From an uncultured Oscillospiraceae bacterium (lineage in GTDB: Bacteria; Bacillota; Clostridia; Oscillospirales; Ruminococcaceae), in the NCBI GenBank assembly GCA_910587465.1, contig CAJUMS010000093.1, forward strand, positions 1 through 9,538: a stretch of DNA of 9,538 nucleotides. Direction: 5' to 3'. This document shows, in pieces, positions 1 to 7,400 of the stretch. Below the pieces are notes generated by a model. It saw nothing but the letters and a program-made list of their open reading frames with translations. It was not told where the DNA came from and searched no databases. The position numbers and the translations under genes were made by a program. The number at the start of each line of letters is the position of its first letter. Position 1 is the first letter of the stretch.

Positions 1-47
1 AACCATGGCTGGCTTGCCGTGGATTTACCCGATAAATATATTATAGT

Positions 48-53
48 AGGAGG
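48..53 (+). promoter_or_regulatory. Ribosome binding site of the Asp23-family gene
   Basis: A perfect AGGAGG lies 4 bases before the ATG at 58. It decides the start: the frame is open further upstream to a GTG at 19, but that codon has no Shine-Dalgarno, and the extra 13 residues do not resemble the usual start of this family. Confidence 0.8.
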
Positions 54-57
54 TTCT

Positions 58-420
58 ATGGTTAGTTTGCAAAATCATGTCGGGAAGATAACGATATCGC
101 CCGAGTATTTCTCAGAGCTTATCGGGAATACGGTAACAAAGTGTTTCGGCGTGATATCAATGAACGTGTCGGGTATCCGCGAAACGCTTGCGGCGGCGTT
201 TCCGCTGAGGCAAAAGGACAAGAGTGCCGTTGAGCGCGGGGTAAAGGTGCGGTTCGTCAAGGATAAGCTGCTTATCGATCTGCATATTTCGCTCATGTAC
301 GGAGTGAATATGAACGCGGTGGTAAGGTCGATAATAAATAAGGTCGGATATACGGTGGAGCAGAGTACGGGTATCGGCGTGGAAAAGGTCAACGTATATG
401 TGGACAGCATAAGAGTTTAA
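58..420 (+). CDS. yloU: Asp23/Gls24 (DUF322, YloU-like) family envelope stress protein
   Basis: A complete 120-residue protein starting at ATG 58. It shows the typical Asp23/Gls24 opening, GKITISPEYFSELIGNTV (about residues 9-26), followed by a conserved C-F-G-V near 29-32. A basic central stretch follows, then the closing beta-strand pattern VEKVNVYVDSIRV. There is no signal peptide or membrane segment, so it is cytoplasmic or peripheral. In staphylococci Asp23 is an abundant membrane-associated protein held by AmaP and linked to cell-wall and alkaline stress; the YloU branch is near-universal in Firmicutes directly before yloV/fakA. The next gene begins 24 bases after the stop, so the two are probably co-transcribed. 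The exact biochemical role is unknown for the family. The family call is firm; the yloU symbol rests on the neighbourhood. Confidence 0.85.
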   Translation: MVSLQNHVGKITISPEYFSELIGNTVTKCFGVISMNVSGIRETLAAAFPLRQKDKSAVERGVKVRFVKDKLLIDLHISLMYGVNMNAVVRSIINKVGYTVEQSTGIGVEKVNVYVDSIRV

Positions 421-444
421 TATTAAGGAAGGAAATTTGAAGAG

Positions 445-2076
445 ATGACGATTTCGGGAAAGCTCCTTCGTGACGCAGTTATTTCGGGAGCGAACAATAT
501 TTACAATCACAGACAGGAGGTTGACGAGCTGAACGTCTTTCCCGTTCCCGACGGCGATACGGGAACAAATATGTCGATGACGATCAAGAACGCGGTCGGC
601 GAGCTGAAAAACACCTCCGACGGCGCAACGGCGGGCGAGGTCGCGAAAAAGGCGTCGTCGGCTATGCTTCGCGGCGCAAGAGGAAACTCGGGCGTTATAC
701 TGTCGCTGATTTTCAGAGGGCTGTCCAAGGGGCTGTCGGGCAAGGAGACCGCTTCCGCTGCTGACTTATCGGCGGCGCTGAAAATAGGCGTTGACGCGGC
801 GTATAAGTCGGTCATGAAGCCCACTGAGGGTACTATCCTCACGGTAGCGAGAGAGGGTTACGAGAATACTGTTACCGTTGCCGAAAAGAAAGTTTCGGCA
901 GCTGAGTTCCTCGGGGAGTATATCGAGGCGGCCAAGGTATCGCTTGAAAAGACACCCGAGCTGCTCCCCGCGCTGAAAAAGGCCGGAGTTGTGGACGCGG
1001 GCGGTATGGGCTTTATCGTGATACTTGAGGGTATGCTCAGCGTTATTGCGGACGGCGTTATGATCGAAAGCGCGGATGAGGTCAAGCCCGCAGCTCCCGC
1101 TGCCGTTGCGGCTGCCGAGGAGGAGGTAAAGTTCGGTTACTCCGCCGAGTTTTCAATACAGCGCAATACTTTAAAGGACATTTCGGCGTTGCGCGCTTAT
1201 TTGGAGACTATCGGCGATTGCGTTGTAGTCGTTGACGACGAGGAGCTTATTAAGGTGAACGTCCACACCGACCACCCCGGAAAGGCTATTGAGGAAGGCT
1301 TGAAGTTCGGCGAGCTTACCAAGGTAAAGATCAATAATATGCGCGAGCAGCACAAGAGCCTTATCAGAGCGGACAAGGCGGCTCAGAGCCACAAGAAAGC
1401 ACCCGTTGAGCCGACAAAGGATACGGGATTTATAGCGGTTGCGGCAGGCGCGGGAATTGAGGCGCTGTTCAAGGATTTGGGCGTTGACAATGTTGTTCGC
1501 GGCGGTCAGACAATGAACCCGTCCACCGAGGACATTCTTGAGGCAGTTGAACAGACACCCGCACATAACGTTTTCGTACTGCCGAACAACAAAAACATCA
1601 TCATGGCGGCGGAGCAGGCGGTCAAGCTCGCGGACAGGAACGTCTGCGTATTGCAGACGAGAACCATTCCGCAGGGCATTTCGGCGATGATGAATTATGA
1701 TCCCGAGGGCGATTTCAAAGCGAACAGAAGCGCTATGACCGAGGCTATCGACAACGTGGCAAGCGGACAGATAACTTTCGCGGTGCGTGACAGTGAGTAC
1801 GATGGTCACAAGATAAAGCAGGGCGAAATTCTTGCGATGGACAACGGCAGGATAGTGTTCACCGAGAAGAACCTCACGAAGTCGCTGATAAAGCTCACCA
1901 AGCGGCTTGTTACCTCCGCGTCGAGCTACATTACGGTAATGTACGGCTCGGACGTTTCGGACGAGGACGCGAACGAGGCTTACGAGGCTCTGCGCGCGAA
2001 AATTAGCGGCGATATCGACATTGTGCTGGTAAACGGCGGTCAGCCCGTGTATTACTACATAATCTCGGTTGAGTAA
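445..2076 (+). CDS. fakA: Fatty acid kinase catalytic subunit FakA (YloV, DAK2-domain protein)
   Basis: A 543-residue protein, close to the usual FakA/YloV length of about 550. The N-terminal DAK2 kinase domain (about 1-200) carries the ATP/Mg motif PVPDGDTGTNM at 33-43 and a conserved ARGNSGVILS near 78-87. An Ala/Glu-rich linker (about 210-228) leads to the middle domain (about 229-310) and then the C-terminal DegV-like part. FakA phosphorylates fatty acids presented by a FakB carrier, feeding exogenous fatty acids into phospholipid synthesis through acyl-phosphate and PlsY. No FakB is in this window. In the middle domain, two residues that I align with the zinc ligands of S. aureus FakA are changed: Ser233 in FGYSAEF (usually GYCTEF) and Asn272 in KVNVHTDHPG (usually HVHT); His274 is kept. 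An AAGGAAGG upstream (425-432) is a loose RBS. The stop is 6 bases before recG. Confidence 0.9.
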   Translation: MTISGKLLRDAVISGANNIYNHRQEVDELNVFPVPDGDTGTNMSMTIKNAVGELKNTSDGATAGEVAKKASSAMLRGARGNSGVILSLIFRGLSKGLSGKETASAADLSAALKIGVDAAYKSVMKPTEGTILTVAREGYENTVTVAEKKVSAAEFLGEYIEAAKVSLEKTPELLPALKKAGVVDAGGMGFIVILEGMLSVIADGVMIESADEVKPAAPAAVAAAEEEVKFGYSAEFSIQRNTLKDISALRAYLETIGDCVVVVDDEELIKVNVHTDHPGKAIEEGLKFGELTKVKINNMREQHKSLIRADKAAQSHKKAPVEPTKDTGFIAVAAGAGIEALFKDLGVDNVVRGGQTMNPSTEDILEAVEQTPAHNVFVLPNNKNIIMAAEQAVKLADRNVCVLQTRTIPQGISAMMNYDPEGDFKANRSAMTEAIDNVASGQITFAVRDSEYDGHKIKQGEILAMDNGRIVFTEKNLTKSLIKLTKRLVTSASSYITVMYGSDVSDEDANEAYEALRAKISGDIDIVLVNGGQPVYYYIISVE

Positions 2077-2082
2077 CGTGAA

Positions 2083-4107
2083 ATGGAAATAACGTATCTC
2101 AAGGGCGTGGGTCCGAAAAGGGCGGAGTTGTATAAAAAGCTCCGCATTGAGACCGTTGAGGGGCTTACGGAGCTGTACCCGCGCGATTATGTGGATTTTA
2201 CTAATACGAAGAGCATACGCGAGGCGGAGATCGGTGAGATTTGCGCCTTTCGCGCCGTTGTGGCAAGCAAGCGTTATCCGTCGGGGTATTCGGGTAAGGT
2301 ATCAGTGTACAAGGCGCTGTTGACGGACGGAGAGGGCGAGATAACGGCTGTGTTTTTCAACTCGCAGTATACGTTTGACAGGCTGATATTAAACAAAGAG
2401 TATATTTTCTACGGCAAGATCGGCGGCGATCTTATGGGCTTGCAGATTAGCTCGCCGCAGTTTGTGCTTCCGACCGAGGAGGGACTTGTACCAAAATATC
2501 CGCTTACGGCGGGGCTTACGAATGCGGCTGTTATTGCGAATATGAAAACCGCGCTCACGGTGGTGAAGCGCGAGGAAAGGCTCCCAGAAAAGTTGATAGT
2601 GCGGTTTGGACTGTTGGGCGCGGACGAGGCTATGCGGAAAATTCACTTCCCGAAAAGCCGTGAGGAGTACCAAGCGGCGCGGAAACGCCTTGTTTTTGAG
2701 GAGCTGCTCACGCTCAAGCTCGGGCTGTCTCAGCTCAAGAACCGCGGCAAAACACTCTCGGGTGCGGTAATGGCGGACGTGGATATGAACCGCTTTTACG
2801 CCTCGCTGCCGTTTATCCCCACCAACGCGCAGATCAACGCCGTCAACGACTGCATTGCCGATATGAAACGGCTGTTCCCGATGAACAGGCTGATACAGGG
2901 CGACGTAGGCTCGGGTAAAACTCTGGTCGCGGCTGCCACGGCGTATTTCGCGAGGTGCAACGGCTTTACAACGCTAGTTATGGCGCCGACCGAGGTGCTT
3001 GCCCGTCAGCATTACGACACGCTCGCGGGCTTTCTGGAGCCGCTCGGGGTTACTATCGGGCTGCTTTCGGGCAGTATGACTGCTGCCGAAAAGAAGAACA
3101 TGCGCAAGGCTGCCGAAAGCGGCGGGATCGAGGTGCTTATCGGCACTCACGCGCTGATACAGAAGTCGGTCGAGATAAAGCGGCTCGGGTTGGTTATCGT
3201 GGACGAGCAGCACCGTTTCGGTGTGGGACAGCGCTCCGCGCTTGCCGAAAAGGGTGCTAATCCTCACATAATGGCAATGTCCGCAACGCCTATTCCGCGA
3301 ACGCTCGCGCTTATCGTTTACGGCGACTTGGACGTTTCGATACTGAACGAAATGCCCAAGGGGCGTATACCGATAAAGACCTACGCGGTGAATTCAAGCT
3401 TTCATACGCGCGTGTACAACTTTATCAAAAAGCACATCGCGGCGGGACAGCAGGCGTTTATAGTGTGTCCGAGAGTGGAACAGAGCGAGAATGATCAAAG
3501 CGACAAAAAGAGTGCGATAGAGTACTATAACAAGCTTACGGCGGGCGAATTCGCGGGAATACCGACGGGTCTGCTGTATGGCAAAATGAAGCAGGCAGAC
3601 AAGGACGCGGTGATGAACGATTTCCGCGACAACAAGCTCAAGCTCCTGATCTCGACGACCGTTATCGAGGTTGGTATCGATGTGCCGAACGCGGTCGTTA
3701 TGCTTATCGAAAATGCGGAGCAGTTCGGACTTTCGCAGCTTCACCAGCTCCGCGGGCGCGTCGGGCGAGGTTCGGCGGAGAGCTTCTGCATACTGATGAC
3801 CGACAGCAAGTCCGAGTATACACGGGCGCGGACAAAGGCAATGGTCGACACTGCCGACGGCTACAAGATCGCGGATATCGATTTGCAGTTGCGCGGTCCG
3901 GGCAACTTTTTCGGTCGTGAGCAGAGCGGTTTGCCGCCTATGCAGGTCGCCGACCTTGCCGACGACTCGGAACAATTGAACGAGATCGACAGACTCGCCA
4001 CGGAGATACTCCGCACCGACGCGCGTCTCGAAAAGCCCGAAAACGCGGGACTTCGCGCGAACGTCGCCAAGCTGTTCGGTAACGTTGACGAATACGGGTG
4101 GAATTGA
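2083..4107 (+). CDS. recG: ATP-dependent DNA helicase RecG
   Basis: A 674-residue superfamily-2 helicase that remodels stalled replication forks and Holliday junctions; the length is normal for RecG. The N-terminal wedge/OB-fold region includes YPRDYVDF (about 33-40). Helicase motifs are intact and in order: Walker A GDVGSGKT at 273-280, DEQH box at 374-377 followed by RFG, SAT at 400-402 within MSATPIPRTLA, motif IV region LLYGKMKQADKDAVM, motif V STTVIEVGIDVP, and motif VI QLHQLRGRVGRG with arginines 557, 559 and 562. The C-terminal LRGPGNFFGREQSG matches the TRG translocation motif of the RecG/Mfd group. ATG 2083 is 6 bases after the fakA stop and I see no good Shine-Dalgarno, so translation is probably coupled. 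The stop is TGA, directly before a strong terminator, which shows UGA is a genuine stop here. B. subtilis has sdaAB and sdaAA between yloV and recG; they are absent here. Confidence 0.97.
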   Translation: MEITYLKGVGPKRAELYKKLRIETVEGLTELYPRDYVDFTNTKSIREAEIGEICAFRAVVASKRYPSGYSGKVSVYKALLTDGEGEITAVFFNSQYTFDRLILNKEYIFYGKIGGDLMGLQISSPQFVLPTEEGLVPKYPLTAGLTNAAVIANMKTALTVVKREERLPEKLIVRFGLLGADEAMRKIHFPKSREEYQAARKRLVFEELLTLKLGLSQLKNRGKTLSGAVMADVDMNRFYASLPFIPTNAQINAVNDCIADMKRLFPMNRLIQGDVGSGKTLVAAATAYFARCNGFTTLVMAPTEVLARQHYDTLAGFLEPLGVTIGLLSGSMTAAEKKNMRKAAESGGIEVLIGTHALIQKSVEIKRLGLVIVDEQHRFGVGQRSALAEKGANPHIMAMSATPIPRTLALIVYGDLDVSILNEMPKGRIPIKTYAVNSSFHTRVYNFIKKHIAAGQQAFIVCPRVEQSENDQSDKKSAIEYYNKLTAGEFAGIPTGLLYGKMKQADKDAVMNDFRDNKLKLLISTTVIEVGIDVPNAVVMLIENAEQFGLSQLHQLRGRVGRGSAESFCILMTDSKSEYTRARTKAMVDTADGYKIADIDLQLRGPGNFFGREQSGLPPMQVADLADDSEQLNEIDRLATEILRTDARLEKPENAGLRANVAKLFGNVDEYGWN

Positions 4108-4111
4108 TACG

Positions 4112-4144
4112 GCTCTCGGCGTAATTCACGCCGGGGGCTTTTTT
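4112..4144 (+). terminator. Intrinsic terminator of the yloU-fakA-recG operon
   Basis: An 11-bp stem (4112-4122 with 4128-4138, two G-U pairs) with core CGGCGT/ACGCCG and loop AATTC is followed by six T residues at 4139-4144. It starts 5 bases after the recG stop. Confidence 0.92.
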
Positions 4145-4383
4145 GTGCAGTAAACCGCAATATGTTGCGTTTGCTGCGGGATATCCGTTACGGTTGTGTT
4201 TATGTATTTTTCGGTTAATGAGCATTTTGAAAATGGTTTATGAAACGCCTTGTGTAACGAAATAACAACCGCTCCGCAATGCGAAGAAACGTGCATTTTC
4301 GGACAATGTCCGCAAGGATACCATTCGTCAAAATGCACATTTCTTTTTGCTTTAGTTCGTTAATTTGTACAATGTGCATAACC
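4145..4383. other. Non-coding interval between recG and the pectate lyase gene
   Basis: No credible gene on either strand: short minus-strand open frames of 60-70 codons have no RBS, and one runs through the recG terminator. The interval holds a small hairpin (CGCAA/TTGCG, 4156-4169), an odd-centred palindrome CATTTTGAAAATG (4223-4235) and the larger nested inverted repeat at 4255-4362 listed separately. The base composition is more A/T-rich than the flanking genes. Confidence 0.7.
4255..4362. repeat. Nested inverted-repeat element, about 108 bp, non-coding
   Basis: There are three levels of dyad symmetry. The outer arms TAACGAA (4255-4261) and TTCGTTA (4356-4362) match perfectly. The middle arms, 4285-4299 (agaaacgtgcatttt) and 4330-4344 (aaaatgcacatttct), pair over 15 bp with one C/A mismatch. 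An inner hairpin CGGAC-aat-GTCCG lies at 4300-4312. A T-run at 4344-4348 follows the middle stem, so it could also act as a second terminator for plus-strand transcripts. It may instead be a dispersed intergenic repeat or a structured RNA; the sequence alone cannot decide. Confidence 0.6.
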
Positions 4384-4412
4384 TTGACAAACATCACAAA
4401 ATATGGTATCTT
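4384..4412 (+). promoter_or_regulatory. Sigma-70-type promoter for the pectate lyase gene
   Basis: A perfect -35 box TTGACA (4384-4389), a 17-base spacer, and TATCTT (4407-4412) as -10, four of six consensus positions. Transcription would start near 4419, giving a leader of about 50 bases before the ATG at 4468. Confidence 0.75.
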
Positions 4413-4419
4413 TAAAGTA

Positions 4420-4445
4420 ATTTAAGCGGAACAGTCCGTTTAAGT
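4420..4445 (+). promoter_or_regulatory. Hairpin/operator-like dyad at the predicted transcript start
   Basis: TTAAGCGGA (4422-4430) and TCCGTTTAA (4435-4443) form an inverted repeat with one G-U pair around the loop ACAG, extendable by two pairs to 4420-4445. It lies just after the -10 box, at or just inside the start of the transcript. It could be a repressor operator or a 5' leader hairpin that stabilises the mRNA. No T-run follows, so it is not a terminator. Confidence 0.5.
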
Positions 4446-4455
4446 AACATTTTAT

Positions 4456-4462
4456 AAGGAGG
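4456..4462 (+). promoter_or_regulatory. Strong ribosome binding site of the pectate lyase gene
   Basis: AAGGAGG, an essentially perfect Shine-Dalgarno, ends 5 bases before ATG 4468, which opens a textbook signal peptide. Confidence 0.85.
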
Positions 4463-4467
4463 ATCTT

Positions 4468-7400
4468 ATGAAGACAAAAAGCATAAACAAATTTGCCGCT
4501 GTCTTACTGGCGCTGGCTATGCTGCTGACGTTGATACCGTTGAGCCCGATAGCACGCGCGGAGGATACGGCGGCGGATAATGGAGCTTATGTGCTGGACG
4601 CTGCAAATCTTACAAATGTACAGGACAAGAACAACGGAACATTTACCGATGGTCAGGAGCCTGTGGCTGCTGGTACAGATAACTATTTTAAAATCCATGT
4701 AGATAAGAACACCAGATTTGACACTAGTTCTAAATCTTTTGACGATGGTTATGCGGGAACACAGAGAATTAATTTTAACGGCGGTACGAAAACCGATTCT
4801 TTTGTGAACAGCATTGAATTTACTGCTAAATATCCTGCGACTGTAAAAGTTTGGTGGCTTTCCGGTGATGTCGGACGTTATGTAGCACTGTTCGACCAGT
4901 CAGGCAGCGAAGTTGTCAAGACAGATGCCGCTACAGGAAAGAATGATGTATCTTATATTGACACATTTGAGGTCCCTGCTGCAGGGAAGTACTATATTGG
5001 CAACGTGGATAAAACCAATTACATTTTCAAGATTGAGGTTACGGAACACGCGCCTGTGACGTATGAGTTGGATGCTGCAAAGCTTACGAATGTACAGGAC
5101 AAGAACAACGGAACATTTACCGATGGTCAGGAGCCTGTGGCGGCGGGTACAGAAGATTTCTTTAAAATACACGTAGATAAGAACACCAGATTTGACACTA
5201 GCTCTAAGTCTTTTGACGATGGTTATGCGGGAACACAGAGAATTAATTTCAACGGCGGTACGAAAACCGATTCCTTTGTGAACAGCATCGAGTTCACTGT
5301 TGCAGGTCCTGCGACTGCCAAGGTTTGGTGGCTTTCCGGTGATGTAGGACGTTATGTAGCACTGTTCGACCAGTCAGGCAGCGAAGTTGGCAGGACTGCT
5401 GCCGCTACAGGAAAGAATGATGTATCCTATATTGACACATTTGATATTTCTGCTGCGGGTAAGTACTATATCGGTAACGTGGATAAGACCAATTACATTT
5501 TCAAGATCGAGGTTACAGCCGGCGCCGGCGAGATAGTTCGCGGCGACTGGGGTAATGTCGCAGCTCCCGTAATCAATGATGTTAGTGCATCGGGCAGCAA
5601 AATCCAAGTAACTGTAAACGCTAATGTCGGCACCGACGGCGGTGATGAAGTAGTTGTGAAAATGTTGGATAGTGACGGCAATGTTGTTGATACCAAGCGC
5701 TCTCTTGCTGCAAAAGACGAGCACACACTTGAGTTCACTCCTACCGCAACAGATACATACACTTTCACAGCAACTCTTTCCCGTGAGGGCGAGACCGATA
5801 AAGATGCCGCTTCAGATGCGAGCTGCGATTTCACGCTCCCTCTCGGCAAGCCCACTATCGCTTCCGTAACCAGCATGGGCGGCGGAAAAATGGCGATCGC
5901 ATGGAGTGCAGTTTCCGAAGCTGACAAATATTACATATACTGCAACGGTGAAAAGGTCGGCGAGACCGAAACTACCGCATTTACGGTAGAAGGTCTTACT
6001 GTCGGCGATACTCCCGAATTCACGGTATCTGCTGTACGCGGCGAGGAAGAGGGTGCCCAGTCCGCAGGCGTTACCGCCAAGGTCACTGCTGAGGAACAGC
6101 GCGTATGGGCGCACACCCATTACGGACCTTCGGCAAGCTCATCTTCCGCTAACAAATATAGCGGTAACCTGAACGAGGACGGCGAGGTCACTGTTATTTC
6201 TACGGCAGGCAAGATTCAGCCAAATAACGCAGACGGTCTTTCGTTCTATTACACAGCTATTCCCAATGACCTTAACTTCACGCTCCGCGCCAATGTTCAT
6301 ATTGATTCGTGGACTTACAGCAACGGTCAGGAGGGCTTCGGAATGCTGGCTATTGACAGCCTTCCCGAAAAGCTTGGACAGGCGACGCACTGGACAAACC
6401 AATATATGCTGGCAGTATCCAAAATGGAATACACTTGGGACGATGAAAACGGCAAGGTAAGCTATGACGGAATTGGCACCAAGTACAGCATGAAGCTCGG
6501 AATTGGTGTAAATACAAAGCTCGGAATTACTCCCGAGCTTATGCCCAAGCTTCTGGTAGCAGACACCGATACCGTTAAAGCGGTGGCTCCCGGAACTCAG
6601 TATCCGCTGGAATTTTCCGCTGTCGGCAGTGCTAAGGGTACGTACAATATAGTTGGTAACGCTACTAATCCCGATAAGATAGATGGAACTATCTACGAGA
6701 TCACAGATTTCATTTTTGAGATTCAGAGAAACAACACGGGCTACTTCCTGACTTATTACGCGCAGGACGGCAAGACCGTTATCGGCAGGCAGAAGTTCTA
6801 TGATCCCAACGCGCTCAGCCTGCTTGACCAAGATAACGTATATGTAGGCTTCTTCGCTTCCAGAAACGCAGAGGCAACCTTCTCGAACGTTGTACTTACA
6901 ACTATCGCTCCCGCAGACGACGCTCCCGCAGAGGAAATGCCCGTTGAGGAGGTGACGCCGGTAATAAATATTACTTCGGCATCTGTTGCTAATTCCGAAG
7001 ATTATACACTTATGCTGAACGCTAACGTTAACGGTACTGCGGCGATCACATTAAACGGAGTAGCCGATGAAGACGGTATGTTAACAGCAAATGAGCTGTT
7101 TAAAAGAGAACTTACGCTTGCAAAGAGAAACGGAAACAGAATAACGGTATTATTTACCCCCGATCCCGATCAGGACCTTGGAGAGGGCAAGAGATTGGCA
7201 AACAGTGATCCTATAACCGTTGAGATCACGGTAAACTATGATACGAAGTTTGCAAATCAGAAGAACCTTTATATTGCGCCTCATGGCAAGTCTACGGGCA
7301 ATGGAGGTTCCGATTATCCTCTTGATGTCTATACCGCAGTAAAGGTTGTTAAACCCGGTCAGACTATCGTAGTAATGGAGGGCACCTACAACCTTACCTC

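Noticed and set aside
14..42. Promoter TTGCCG-17-TATATT upstream of the Asp23-family gene
   Set aside because: The boxes look reasonable, but transcription would start at about 49, inside the ribosome binding site (48-53), making the mRNA nearly leaderless. The real promoter is probably upstream of the window.
19..57. Earlier GTG start for the Asp23-family gene
   Set aside because: No RBS before 19; AGGAGG sits right before ATG 58 and the protein then begins like the rest of the family.
1171..1809. Long minus-strand open frame inside fakA
   Set aside because: A shadow of the coding strand with no RBS or recognisable domain; the same applies to the minus-strand frames at 3394-3975, 6139-6831 and 7150-8001.
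4126..4397. Small minus-strand proteins in the recG-lyase gap
   Set aside because: No RBS, Cys/His/Arg-rich composition typical of chance frames, and one runs through the recG terminator; they coincide with the nested inverted repeats.
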